Notes: generated by a model from the sequence alone, not told the origin. A stretch of 64,000 bases of DNA from Catalinimonas alkaloidigena (GCF_900100765.1 NZ_FNFO01000017.1:1-64000), one strand, 5' to 3'; shown: positions 8,054 to 16,660, counted from the first letter of the stretch. Numbers and translations: made by a program.

Positions 8054-9361
8054 TTAGCTTGCCGGACGCTTGACGGGAATGACGCTGAGGGGCTGGAGCG
8101 CCGCCGTTTGCTGGCAGAAATCCGTGTACGTGTATTGATACAGCCCGTCTTTCCCGATCATGATCAGCAGATCGTCGTAGGCGATCACGTCATAGGCATC
8201 CATGCCGGTGAGGTGTTGAACCAGCTCCAGTTGCTCCGGATCGGTCGTTTTGAACGTCTTCAACCCGTCGGTCCCTTCACAAATGAACAAGTTGCACCCG
8301 TCGATGCTCAGGCCGTGCGGGTTGGTCATCGGGTAGGTTTTCAGAAGCGTCGGGTTGCTGGGCTTCCGCACGTCGATCACCATGAGCTGATCCGTCCAGG
8401 CCCCTACCCCGCACAGTGAACCGGAGCGGAGCGTCACATACGCATAGTCGTCCTGGACCACCACGGGGTCGCAACTCAGGACGTGCGGGTACTGACCGAG
8501 CTGGACAGGCTGGCGGGGATCGCTGTTGTCGTAGATGTACATCCCGAACGAGGAACCGAGGTACAGCATGTCCTTATAAGCAAAAATCGTCTCCACGCCA
8601 AACCCCACGTTGAGGACCGGACCCGGCACCGGCGTGGTGGGAGTAGAAACGTCGTACAGACGCATGTCGGAGGGGCCCACCGTGTAGAGGTACCGGTCGT
8701 ATTGAGCAAAGCGCGCCATCGAGCCCGCCACCCCGACCTGAGGCGCCGCGCCGCTGCTCGAATAAGCTTTAGTATTGGCAAAGCCGCCGAACAGCACGAT
8801 AATTCCATCGCCTTCCCGCCAGCCCTGCCCGTTGTTCCACGGCGCCTCCTGGCAGTCGCTCAGCTTGACCTGTTCGGTTTCCTGCCAGTCCGAGATGAAA
8901 AGCGTGGAGTCGGTACCGGCCCAGTTGTAATTATGTGCAAACACGTTAGGAATGCGTTCGGTGACGCGGGCCGCCAGCGGATCGGTCAGGTCGATGGCCA
9001 CCAGGTCCACGTAGTTGTCGGCGTAGAGGATGCCGTCGCGCAGCGCCATGTCGACATTCCCGGGAATGGCCAGAAACTTCAGGTTCACCGGCCGCTGCGG
9101 ATCTTTGTTATCGAAAATGTGCAGCCCTTCGTGCAGCTCGTTCACCAGCAGGTAATCGCCATACCGGTAGATTTTGCCGGGCTCATGCAGGTCGCGCGGG
9201 GCTTCGTAGCCGATGCTGGTTTTCAGGTCGGCCGCCATCGTGAAAACGGGTTCGTATACCGTGTAGGTCGTGGTGGATTCGCACACGTCGGTGCAGGCTT
9301 GCAGGAGCGGCAGCAGCACAACAAGTCCGCTCAAAAGCGCAGAAGTAGAGGAGTGTTTCAT
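8054..9361 (-). CDS. LVIVD-repeat lipoprotein (copy B)
   Basis: A 435-residue surface or periplasmic lipoprotein: signal peptide with lipobox LLQAC, then a conserved stretch (CTDVCES, IGYEAPRDL) and LVIVD-type beta-propeller repeats such as GDYLLVNELHEGLHIFDN, ILYADNYVDLVAIDL and DAYDVIAYDDLLIMIG. It is a clear paralogue of the protein encoded at 10721-12046; the two share the N-terminal Cys pair, PHGL-x-IDGC and the C-terminal DAYDVIAYDDLLIMIG block almost word for word. LVIVD repeats have no assigned enzymatic function. It is the last gene of a four-gene exported cassette, 89 bases after the preceding gene. Confidence 0.85.
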   Translation of the reverse strand: MKHSSTSALLSGLVVLLPLLQACTDVCESTTTYTVYEPVFTMAADLKTSIGYEAPRDLHEPGKIYRYGDYLLVNELHEGLHIFDNKDPQRPVNLKFLAIPGNVDMALRDGILYADNYVDLVAIDLTDPLAARVTERIPNVFAHNYNWAGTDSTLFISDWQETEQVKLSDCQEAPWNNGQGWREGDGIIVLFGGFANTKAYSSSGAAPQVGVAGSMARFAQYDRYLYTVGPSDMRLYDVSTPTTPVPGPVLNVGFGVETIFAYKDMLYLGSSFGMYIYDNSDPRQPVQLGQYPHVLSCDPVVVQDDYAYVTLRSGSLCGVGAWTDQLMVIDVRKPSNPTLLKTYPMTNPHGLSIDGCNLFICEGTDGLKTFKTTDPEQLELVQHLTGMDAYDVIAYDDLLIMIGKDGLYQYTYTDFCQQTAALQPLSVIPVKRPAS

Positions 9362-9450
9362 GGCGGTAAGGAAAAGCGGTATGCATCAGAAAGACGCAAC
9401 TCGGAGCCGAAAGGCAGCATCGTGCCGAACAAATAATTCAGGGACGGTTG

Positions 9451-10197
9451 CTACAGGCTGAAGCCAATGCCGAACTGAAGCCGACGGAAGGTCATGCGCT
9501 GCTCACTGCGATATCTCCATCCCGACTCGATCAGGCTGGCTTCCTGCCACTGAAAGCCCACGCGGGTCAGCAGTGCCGCTTTTCCCAGGTACACTTTGTA
9601 CGACACGGCGGGATTGAACAAAACGCCGCCCTGGTAATCTCGGCTGAAGCCATCGGTCTCGGTGTTGTTGCTAAACGCCGCCGCGCCATAGCCCACTTCC
9701 ACGCTGTAGGCCAGCATATGACGGCCGGGCCAGAGGTTGCCCTTCGCCCCGACGGTGAGGGGCAGCAACGCCTCCAGCGGGTACGCGTCGATCCCGATGC
9801 CCACACCGGGCACAAACCGGGGATGCAGTCGATAGCCGTTGAAGGTGCGGATCGAAAACTGCACGTCGGCTTCGTACCCCGTAGCGGGCCAAGCCACATG
9901 GCGGCGGTTGGCCTGCACACCGATCCAGGTTTCGTGGTAAAACCCCCGCAGGCTGGCGTAAGGTCGCAACCGATCCGCATCGACGCTCGCTACGTCGTCG
10001 TTAGGAAAAATCCATAAACTTCCGTCCTGGGTGCGGAGGCGCAATTGCCCTTCGTCGTGGGTAGAAAGCACTTTGCCGTGCAGCACCGAGCCGTTCTTCA
10101 GCATGACGATCTGCTGCCCCACGAGGGGAAGCGAAAGAAAGAACAGGGCCAGGAACCCAATGCGGGTGAGCATTCGAAACGAGCAGACGTGCTTCAT
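9451..10197 (-). CDS. Exported protein of unknown function, probable outer-membrane barrel
   Basis: A 248-residue protein of unrecognised family. The start at 10197 gives MKHVCSFRMLTRIGFLALFFLSLPLVGQQ, a signal peptide; a start at the internal Met (10173) is also possible. The first 50 mature residues (IVMLKNGSVLHGKVL...DGSLWIFPNDDVASVDAD) look like the small beta domain found before many Bacteroidota envelope proteins. The rest alternates polar and aromatic residues (GYGAAAFSN, GVLFNPAVSYKVYLGKAALLTRVGFQWQ) and ends in RRLQFGIGFSL, a C-terminal pattern typical of beta-barrels. It sits between the two LVIVD lipoprotein genes in one transcriptional direction. Confidence 0.65.
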   Translation of the reverse strand: MKHVCSFRMLTRIGFLALFFLSLPLVGQQIVMLKNGSVLHGKVLSTHDEGQLRLRTQDGSLWIFPNDDVASVDADRLRPYASLRGFYHETWIGVQANRRHVAWPATGYEADVQFSIRTFNGYRLHPRFVPGVGIGIDAYPLEALLPLTVGAKGNLWPGRHMLAYSVEVGYGAAAFSNNTETDGFSRDYQGGVLFNPAVSYKVYLGKAALLTRVGFQWQEASLIESGWRYRSEQRMTFRRLQFGIGFSL

Positions 10198-10268
10198 GGA
10201 AAGTAGGGGGTTGAACGAAAAACTCCGCCGAAGCGGAGCTTTTCCAGACAAAGGAATCAAACAGGTAT

Positions 10269-10709
10269 TCAGTTCGTGCGGCCGTCGGCAGAGCGGCGTA
10301 CGTAAGTGCTGGCCGGTCCGTCGTAGGCGCGCTCGTCAATGACCAGGGTATCGGCGGCCGGGAAGCGGAGGGTCCGGGTGGACTCATCGGCAAAAACCAA
10401 GGTGTATTCCACCTGCCCCGCCAAGGTATCGGTCCGCAGCGCATAGCCTTTTGTTTCTTCTACGGCACCGTCCCGCAGGCGCTGGAACGTTCCTCCGGCT
10501 TCAAACACCAGCGTCTCTGTAAAGCCGGCAGTAGCAGGAGTCACGGGAGTCGGGTTGGGCATCATGCCCCCGACCGATTCCACCCACGTCCATTGCCCGA
10601 CCAGCGAGGGCGGGCCGCTTTCGCGCTGCACCTCGGGTTCAGAAGGTTGACAGGCCGCACACAACAGCCCCAACGAAAGCAAAAGAATGGATTTAGAAAA
10701 GAGGGTCAT
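10269..10709 (-). CDS. Small lipoprotein, lipocalin-like
   Basis: A 146-residue lipoprotein. The start at 10709 gives a signal peptide ending in lipobox LLCAACQPS. The mature part (SLVGQWTWVES...FTETLVFEAGGTFQRLRDG...YTLVFADESTRTLRF...DTLVIDERAYDGPASTYVR) has the short beta-strand pattern of lipocalin-like or META-type domains that begin with 'L-x-G-x-W'. The ligand is unknown. Only 11 bases separate it from the upstream LVIVD gene, so they are surely co-transcribed. Confidence 0.7.
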   Translation of the reverse strand: MTLFSKSILLLSLGLLCAACQPSEPEVQRESGPPSLVGQWTWVESVGGMMPNPTPVTPATAGFTETLVFEAGGTFQRLRDGAVEETKGYALRTDTLAGQVEYTLVFADESTRTLRFPAADTLVIDERAYDGPASTYVRRSADGRTN

Positions 10710-10720
10710 CTTGGTACAAG

Positions 10721-12046
10721 TTAAATGGTAGGACGGTAGATGGGCGTCGTGCTCAGCAGCTCCACTTGTGCTTCGGCGTCGCACATGTTGTTGTAACGGT
10801 ACTGGTAAATGCCGTCCTGGCCGATCATGATCAGCAAGTCATCGTAAGCGATCACATCGTAGGCATCTATTCCTGGAAATTCGGCCACGGGCGTGATGTC
10901 GAGCGGATTTTCCGCATTAAAGGCCTTCAGGCCGTCCGCACCATCGCAGATGAACAGGCCGCACCCGTCGATGCCCAGGCCGTGCGGATTGGTCATCGGG
11001 TACGTTTTCAGGAGTGTCGGATTAGTCAGGTCGCGGATGTCCAGCACGTCGAGCTGGTTGGCGTATCCGTTGCATTCGGTGCCGTTCCGCAGGGTCACGT
11101 AGGCAAAATCCCCCTGCACCACCACCGGATCGCAGCTCTGCACATGCGCAAATCGGGAAAGTTGTTGTGGCGAAGCCGGGTCGGCGTTGTCGTAGATGTA
11201 CAGGCCGTTCTGCGAACCAATAAAGAGCTTGTTGCCGTACGGGAACAGCGTTTCGATGCCCCACCCTACGTAAATTTCGCCCGTGGCCTGAGGCGACGCG
11301 GGGGTGCTGATGTCGAACAAGGCGAGGTTGCTGCTGTTGATGGCGTAGAGGTAATGATCGTACTGGGCAAAACGCGACATCGACCCGCCAATGCCGACAG
11401 GCGGTGCAGCACTGCTGCCTAGGGCCGAGTTGGCAGTGGCGCTCATCATCCGGCCGTCGGCGGCGTAGTTGATGGTGCCGCACCAGCCTCCGTACCAGAT
11501 GACCGGCTGGGACTGGCAGTCACCTTTTTCTACTTTTTCGGTCTCGACCCATTCGGTCAGGACCTGCTGGACCGCATTGCCTTGCGCATCCACAGCCGCA
11601 AAGACCTGGTACTGTTCCACAAAGGCGCTCTCGATGCGGCCCACTTCGCGGGCGTTTAACGGATCGGAAATGTCGAAGGCCACCAGATCGATGTAGTTGT
11701 CGGCATACAGCACGTCGTCGCGCACCAATATGTCCACATTCCCCGGAATTTTCAGAAACCGGAGGTTGACCGGACGGCGCGGATCTTTATTGTCCAGAAT
11801 GTGAATGCCCTCGTTGGGCTCGTTCACCAAGAGGTAATCACCGTAACGGAAGATTTTGCCCGGCGTTTCGATTTTATGCGGTGCCTCGTAGCCGATGCTA
11901 TTTTTAAACTCTTCGCGCTGGGTGTAGACGGCCTCGTAGGTCGTGTAGGTATTCGTACGCTCGCACGTATCGGTGCAGGCTTGCAGCAACGGTAGCGCCA
12001 AGGCCAGGAGCCCGATGCGTCCGGAGAGGGAATAAAGTTTTTTCAT
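10721..12046 (-). CDS. LVIVD-repeat lipoprotein (copy A)
   Basis: A 441-residue lipoprotein, first gene of a four-gene exported cassette. The start at 12046 gives signal MKKLYSLSGRIGLLALAL and lipobox LLQACTDTC. Then come LVIVD-type repeats: GDYLLVNEPNEGIHILDN, VLYADNYIDLVAFDI, FAYVTLRNGTECNG and DAYDVIAYDDLLIMIG. It is closely similar to the protein at 8054-9361. It differs from copy B by a longer insertion around residues 165-225 (VLTEWVETEKVEKGDCQSQPVI...). LVIVD repeats form beta-propeller-like surface structures; the partner or ligand is unknown. Confidence 0.85.
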   Translation of the reverse strand: MKKLYSLSGRIGLLALALPLLQACTDTCERTNTYTTYEAVYTQREEFKNSIGYEAPHKIETPGKIFRYGDYLLVNEPNEGIHILDNKDPRRPVNLRFLKIPGNVDILVRDDVLYADNYIDLVAFDISDPLNAREVGRIESAFVEQYQVFAAVDAQGNAVQQVLTEWVETEKVEKGDCQSQPVIWYGGWCGTINYAADGRMMSATANSALGSSAAPPVGIGGSMSRFAQYDHYLYAINSSNLALFDISTPASPQATGEIYVGWGIETLFPYGNKLFIGSQNGLYIYDNADPASPQQLSRFAHVQSCDPVVVQGDFAYVTLRNGTECNGYANQLDVLDIRDLTNPTLLKTYPMTNPHGLGIDGCGLFICDGADGLKAFNAENPLDITPVAEFPGIDAYDVIAYDDLLIMIGQDGIYQYRYNNMCDAEAQVELLSTTPIYRPTI

Positions 12047-12167
12047 GGAGCGTCTTGTTAGCTGGTTACAGACAAGACGGAGCAAGGCACAAAAATGCGG
12101 CTTGGCCTTCCGAATATTCTTTCTCCGTAAAGTAATATTCGTCGGTGTTGGCGGGCAGCTCTACGAA

Positions 12168-12200
12168 AAAGCGGCCGCTCGTTGACGATACAGCCGCTTT
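12168..12200 (-). terminator. Intrinsic terminator of otsB
   Basis: On the minus strand AAAGCGGC (12193-12200) pairs with GCCGCTTT (12168-12175) across a 17-base loop and continues into a run of five T. It lies about 30 bases after the otsB stop codon. Confidence 0.6.
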
Positions 12201-12230
12201 AGTATGAATGCGTTATGATGACAATGCTCT

Positions 12231-13037
12231 TTACGAATGTGAAGTAGCCGTCTGTTCGACTTCTTCCAGCACCAATTGCAGGAATCTGCCTACTTCGTCG
12301 ACGTCGTGCAAGCCATACTGGGCCGCCGTTTCGTGGCCGTGGTCGCCGACCAGTACGGTGATGCCCCAGTCGCGCATCTCGCGGAAGGCGTCTTCGTCGG
12401 TCAGGTCATCGCCCAGGTACACCGGTAGCATCTCTTCCGGCGAAAGTTCCAGCGTATCGACCAGCCAGCGAATCGACTTTCCTTTGTGCCAGTCGTAGTT
12501 GGGTTTCAGCTCCACAATGCCTTTGCCACCCGCAGGTTTCAGGGTTTCGTGGCGCTGGGCCGCCTGCTCGGCTTCCTGCTTTACCCGTTCCTGTTGCTCA
12601 GGCGCTACCTGCCGGTAATGGACCGCAATGGCGTATTTTTTCCGTTCCACCTGCGCGCCCGGCACGTCGGCCAGCGCATCGCGCAGTTCTTGCTCGGCAG
12701 CGTCGAGGGCGGGCAGCGCATCGATGCCGGCGTGGTGCTGTTCTTCCAACTCAGGGCCTTTGATGTCGAACCCGTGGCTTCCTACGTAAATCAGTTCGGG
12801 TAAATCCACCTTATCGGCCACGTTGGCCCGGTCGCGTCCACTGACAATGATCAGCATGCGCTGCGAGGCAATGCGGTCCAGCAAACGACGCATGGTCTCC
12901 GACAACAGGGCTTTTTCCGGGTCGGGCACGATGGGCGTCAGCGTTCCGTCGTAGTCGAGAAAGAGGGCAATTTGACGATTTCCGAATTGCGCTTTAATCT
13001 CGTCGAAATGGTCAAGCGCGGAAGGAAGTTGTGGCAT
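12231..13037 (-). CDS. otsB: Trehalose-6-phosphate phosphatase
   Basis: A 268-residue HAD-superfamily phosphatase that dephosphorylates trehalose-6-phosphate. Seen: motif I DYDGT at residues 28-32 with the nucleophile D28, motif II IIVSGRD near 66, SHGFDIKGP near 92, a cap region, and motif IV YLGDDLTDEDAF near 225. Length matches stand-alone OtsB. No trehalose-6-phosphate synthase (OtsA) is seen beside it; in many Bacteroidota OtsA and OtsB are fused or adjacent, so OtsA must be elsewhere or absent. Its own terminator follows. Confidence 0.9.
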   Translation of the reverse strand: MPQLPSALDHFDEIKAQFGNRQIALFLDYDGTLTPIVPDPEKALLSETMRRLLDRIASQRMLIIVSGRDRANVADKVDLPELIYVGSHGFDIKGPELEEQHHAGIDALPALDAAEQELRDALADVPGAQVERKKYAIAVHYRQVAPEQQERVKQEAEQAAQRHETLKPAGGKGIVELKPNYDWHKGKSIRWLVDTLELSPEEMLPVYLGDDLTDEDAFREMRDWGITVLVGDHGHETAAQYGLHDVDEVGRFLQLVLEEVEQTATSHS

Positions 13038-13201
13038 CAGGGAACAGAATTTAGATCGAATGAGAGTAGCCTCTACCCATTTTTACGGGCGACAGCCGGA
13101 AAAGATTGGACGTACGTACAGGTAAAAATGAGAAATAGGGCGGACAATCGCCAGTCGGGTGGGGCTTCGTCCGGGCGGACAAATTTTAAATCTTAGCTAT
13201 T

Positions 13202-14518
13202 TCACTGACTTACAATGAGATACATCAACCCGGCAGCAAACAGCGTATTCATCAGATTGACCGTATGGTTGCTCAGGTAGCCGTGCCGCTGCAGTGTGGC
13301 CCCCAATACGGAGTCGACGGCGTTGCCCAGTACCCCGGCCAGCCCCACTCCCGCCGCCACTGGCCACGCGTGCGTAAGGCCAAACGCCACCGCCAGCAGC
13401 AGACTTCCTGCAGCGCCCAGCAGCGTACCTTCCAGGCTGATGGCGCCGTCGCGCCCGCGCAGATCGGGTCGAAACGTGAGGATGTTCACGTAATGCCTTC
13501 CGTACACATTGCCCAGCTCCGAGGCCAACGTATCGGCCGTGGCAGAAGCCAGACTCCCCGCCTGCATGGCCTGCCAGAGGGTAGCCTGCGCCGGAAACCA
13601 CCAGGCCATCAGTCCGCATACGGCTGCTACCCCGCCGTTCGCGACAGCATTGCGCACCGAGCGCTGCCCCCGGTTGGCTTCCGCCACGCCCAGTCGTTCT
13701 TTCTGCGCCAGTCGCCAGCGCGAGGCACCCGACCCCAGCACGAAAAAGAGCAGCAACAGGAACAGCCCCGTCCAGCCGCCACCCATAAAAATGGCTACGG
13801 CCACTCCCCACCCGGTCAAGCCACCCACCAGGTCCATTCGTTTGGACACCACGGCGCTCGCCGCCGCCAGCCCTACAGCCCCGAGGGCCCAGCCTACGCC
13901 GACCGGCGCAGCCCATTGTTCCGCCGGAGGCAACTCTACGACCAAGTAGGCCACCGTCGCGGCCACCAGCGGCACCACAAGGTTATCGTTTAGACTGTCG
14001 GCTACCGATTCGGCTAGGGCGGCGCTACCGATGGCCCACAGCAGGACAATGGCCCAGGCATGTTCAGTCAGGGGAGATAACGTTTCGGCGGGCAGCAGAT
14101 GCAAAAGTCCAGCCGTTCCCAGCCCTCCGGCCAGGCAAAACGCGAGCGATCCTTCCCAGGTTTTGTGACGATTCCAGGGAAGCGGATGCCGCCCGAACCG
14201 ACGACCGATCAGCGTAGCACACCCATCGCCAAACGCCATGGCCCCCCACCCGACGGCCAGGAACACCTGTTGTCGGAAAAAAATCAGAGAGAGCAGTAGC
14301 AGAATGGCCGGATAGGCCAACAGGCCAATAGAAAAGCCCCGTTGACGGTCGGCGGGTCGCTCTAGCGCCCGCTGCGTAAGCCGAGGTAGCGCAATAAGGT
14401 TAAACGCCAGCGCCAGCAGACACGCCGCGCTGATCCCAAGAGGGGAAAGCCGCCCGATCAGGCACGCAAATCCTACCATGCCGATGTGGACGACTTTCCG
14501 CCAGGTTTCCGGGTGCAT
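13202..14518 (-). CDS. Two-domain membrane prenol kinase: phytol-kinase-like domain fused to DUF92
   Basis: A 438-residue integral membrane protein made of two families usually encoded separately. Residues 1-190 resemble CTP-dependent phytol/dolichol kinases and CDP-diglyceride synthetases: GDGCATLIGRRFGRHPLPW at 97-115 followed by HKTWEGS at 118-124, among several membrane segments. Residues 200-438 are a DUF92/TMEM19-like domain, with SATADTLASELG at 325-336 and GNAVDSVLGATLQRHG at 398-413. In plants and cyanobacteria VTE5-type enzymes phosphorylate phytol and VTE6 (DUF92) adds the second phosphate, so one polypeptide could carry out both steps on a polyprenol or phytol. That combined role is inference. 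Confidence 0.8.
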   Translation of the reverse strand: MHPETWRKVVHIGMVGFACLIGRLSPLGISAACLLALAFNLIALPRLTQRALERPADRQRGFSIGLLAYPAILLLLSLIFFRQQVFLAVGWGAMAFGDGCATLIGRRFGRHPLPWNRHKTWEGSLAFCLAGGLGTAGLLHLLPAETLSPLTEHAWAIVLLWAIGSAALAESVADSLNDNLVVPLVAATVAYLVVELPPAEQWAAPVGVGWALGAVGLAAASAVVSKRMDLVGGLTGWGVAVAIFMGGGWTGLFLLLLFFVLGSGASRWRLAQKERLGVAEANRGQRSVRNAVANGGVAAVCGLMAWWFPAQATLWQAMQAGSLASATADTLASELGNVYGRHYVNILTFRPDLRGRDGAISLEGTLLGAAGSLLLAVAFGLTHAWPVAAGVGLAGVLGNAVDSVLGATLQRHGYLSNHTVNLMNTLFAAGLMYLIVSQ

Positions 14519-14553
14519 GGGGTAAAGCTACAAACTCCCCCCCGATGCATTTC

Positions 14554-14829
14554 CTAAAACTGGGTATCGTGGTTGGTTTGCTGCCGTTCGCGCGTTTGCG
14601 CTTCGCGCCGCTCTTCGCGGGCCACGGCCTCGCGGTTGCGCAGATTCTCGTTCCGGTCGGTGGCCGGTGTGGCATCGCGCACGTTTGCCTGCCCCCAGGC
14701 GTCGTCGGCGCGCCGTTCGGCCGGCGATTCGGTTTTACGCTTCATGGCCCGAAAGCCGATATAAATTCCCAGGGCCAGAAAAACGATCAGTCCGATCAAA
14801 AAGCCGCCTGTGATCCAAAGAAGTGTCAT
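14554..14829 (-). CDS. Small membrane-anchored protein with charged tail
   Basis: A 91-residue protein of unknown function. Residues 3-27 form one transmembrane helix (LLWITGGFLIGLIVFLALGI), followed by a strongly charged, Arg/Glu/Gln-rich low-complexity tail (ADDAWGQANVRDA, REAVAREERREAQTRERQQ) predicted to be disordered or helical in the cytoplasm. It lies 35 bases upstream of the kinase-fusion gene on the same strand and is probably in the same transcript. Confidence 0.6.
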   Translation of the reverse strand: MTLLWITGGFLIGLIVFLALGIYIGFRAMKRKTESPAERRADDAWGQANVRDATPATDRNENLRNREAVAREERREAQTRERQQTNHDTQF

Positions 14830-14926
14830 GATTCTAAAAGTTTAAGTCAAAAAAATAGAGGTAAACAACTGACCTCCAGTTAGGTATATAAACGGGTGTC
14901 GTCCATTCCCGTTGTGCAAAAAGGCC

Positions 14927-14934
14927 TACTTTTG
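14927..14934 (+). promoter_or_regulatory. Bacteroidota -7 element close to a start codon
   Basis: TACTTTTG matches the Bacteroidota -7 consensus TAnnTTTG and ends only four bases before the ATG of the YiiX-like gene at 14939. If used, the transcript would be almost leaderless. The -33 TTTG element is not convincing. Confidence 0.4.
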
Positions 14935-14938
14935 CCGC

Positions 14939-15610
14939 ATGTACCGTTTCTGCTTCCTCTGCGGCCTTCTTTTGTGGACCACGGGTGTGTGGGCGCAGGC
15001 CGCCTTCCAACCCCGGCCCGGCGATTTGTTGTTCCAGGACCTGGACTGCGGTCCGCTGTGCGACGCCATCGAAACCGTTACGGAAGGCGTGGCGGGCGCC
15101 AACTTCTCGCACGTCGGCATTGTTTCGTCGGTAGAGGGCGAAGATGTCTGGGTAACAGAAGCGGTTTCGGCGGGAGTAAAACGGACCCGACTGGCCGATT
15201 TTCTGGCGCGCAGCCACGACGCCGAAGGCCATCCCAAGGTGCTGGTCGGTCGGTTGAAACCGGCGTATCAAGCGCTGATCCCCGCCGCTCTGGCGCAGTT
15301 GCCCCGGTACGAGGGTAAGCCGTATGACGGCGTGTATCGCATGGACGACAGTACGTACTACTGCTCTGAGTTGGTGTACGCCATTTTCTTACCGGAGAGT
15401 CCACAGCCGCTGTTTTCCGTGCAACCCATGACGTTCAACGATCCGGCCACCGGGCAGCCTTTCCCGGCCTGGGTCGACTATTACCAGCAACTCGGGTTGC
15501 CCATTCCGGAAGGCGAACCGGGCCTCAACCCCGGCAGCGTTTCCCGTGCCGAGGCGCTTGAAATTGTGCACGCCTACGGACGCCCCAGCGGCTGGCAACC
15601 GCTAAAATAA
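14939..15610 (+). CDS. Exported YiiX/YebB-like permuted papain-fold hydrolase
   Basis: A 223-residue protein of the YiiX-type permuted NlpC/P60 superfamily (amidase or lipid-hydrolase fold). A Sec signal (MYRFCFLCGLLLWTTGVWAQ) supports the start at 14939; the frame is open to 14912 but the extra residues are not signal-like. The domain begins with RPGDLLFQDLDCGPLC, has the catalytic histidine in FSHVGIVSS (about residue 59) and the catalytic cysteine in YYCSELVYAIF (about residue 142), the order expected in permuted members. It probably acts on envelope peptides or lipids. Its 3' end overlaps by nine bases the 3' end of the convergent acetyltransferase gene. Confidence 0.8.
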   Translation: MYRFCFLCGLLLWTTGVWAQAAFQPRPGDLLFQDLDCGPLCDAIETVTEGVAGANFSHVGIVSSVEGEDVWVTEAVSAGVKRTRLADFLARSHDAEGHPKVLVGRLKPAYQALIPAALAQLPRYEGKPYDGVYRMDDSTYYCSELVYAIFLPESPQPLFSVQPMTFNDPATGQPFPAWVDYYQQLGLPIPEGEPGLNPGSVSRAEALEIVHAYGRPSGWQPLK

Positions 15611-16612
15611 GGTCGGAATAAAGTCAGGTGGGCGGCGTCTGCGCGTAGGTGTAGACGTCCAGCGCGTAGCGAACGCCCGTGGTTTCGCCGAAGGGAATAG
15701 CTTTTCGAAGTGCATACCGACTTTCTCCAGCACCCGAATCGAAGCATCGTTCGCCCGCAGGGCTCTGCCCACCACGCGCGTCAGTCCCAGCATTTCGAAG
15801 CCATAGGTCAGGCAGGCCCGGGCCGCTTCGGTGGCGTAGCCTTGCCCCCAGGCGTGGCGGTAAAACCGGTACCCCAGGTCGGTCTCGCCCAACTCCGGCA
15901 GGTATTTCAGCCCACACCAGCCCAGGTATTCGCCGGTTTCGCGGCGGAGCACCGTCCAGCGGCCGTACCCGTAGGGCCGATACGTCGTTTCAGAATAATG
16001 CTCCAGGAAGGCACGCGCTTCCCGAAAGCTGCTGAATGCGGTGTCGCCGGTGTAACGCATCACGTCCGGGTCCTGATTCAAGGCGTAAAAGTCGGTGGCA
16101 TCGGCCAGCGTGAAGGGAAAAAGCAACAAGCGGCGGGTCTCCAGCATGGGTGGGGGTACCGAAACCTCCATCCGGTAATTGCGGAACCACTGGCCGCGGA
16201 CTTCTACCTGTTGCGCCTGCACCACCCGAAAACCCATCGACTCGAATACCGGACGCGCCGTAATGCTGGCTTCGGTCGTCACGCGCGCGAGGCGTTGCGC
16301 AGCGGCGTGGTGCAACAACCGGCCAAGGAGCCGACTGGCGATTCCGTTCCCCTGATGGTCGGCATGGACAAACAAAACATCCAGATAGCCTTCCGCCGTC
16401 AACGAAGCCATCCCGGTGAGTTGTCCCCCCTGTTCCGTAACCAGAAAATGGTGTTGGGTAAGTCGCTCCTGCCACCGGTCCACGTTTTCACTGCCGGCCG
16501 CCCAGGCCGCTACCTGCGCCGCGTCGTAATGGCGGATGCTGACGTTTCGCACCGTATGGGCGAAGAGGGTGGTAACGGCCGGAAGGTCGGCCAGGGTAGC
16601 ACGGCGTATCAT
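15602..16612 (-). CDS. Double GNAT acetyltransferase with a 3' frameshift
   Basis: Two acetyltransferase domains in one frame. Residues 1-155 are a complete GNAT (YLDVLFVHADHQGNGIASRLLGRLL holds the acetyl-CoA loop; FESMGF follows). Residues 160 onwards are a RimJ/RimL-type GNAT (ETRRLLLFPF, GWCGLKYLPELGETDLGYRF, WGQGYATEAARACL, RVLEKVGMHFEK). After EKVGMHFEK the frame turns to an Arg/Pro-rich tail ending at 15602. The neighbouring frame instead continues the family ending perfectly (KAIPFGETTGVRYALDVYTY, stop at 15624-15626). One base added in the short T run at 15702-15705 would join them. The gene is either frameshifted near its end, or the assembled base is missing. Substrates are unknown. 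Confidence 0.7.
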   Translation of the reverse strand: MIRRATLADLPAVTTLFAHTVRNVSIRHYDAAQVAAWAAGSENVDRWQERLTQHHFLVTEQGGQLTGMASLTAEGYLDVLFVHADHQGNGIASRLLGRLLHHAAAQRLARVTTEASITARPVFESMGFRVVQAQQVEVRGQWFRNYRMEVSVPPPMLETRRLLLFPFTLADATDFYALNQDPDVMRYTGDTAFSSFREARAFLEHYSETTYRPYGYGRWTVLRRETGEYLGWCGLKYLPELGETDLGYRFYRHAWGQGYATEAARACLTYGFEMLGLTRVVGRALRANDASIRVLEKVGMHFEKLFPSAKPRAFATRWTSTPTRRRRPPDFIPTLF

Positions 16613-16660
16613 ACAAACAAGAATCGTAGGCGGAACACGCCGGGCAAGCCTGCGGCTCGG

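Noticed and set aside
13080-13201. Possible small RNA or attenuator between otsB and the kinase-fusion gene
   Set aside because: A short GTCCG/CGGAC stem exists but has no T run and no conserved features; not supported.
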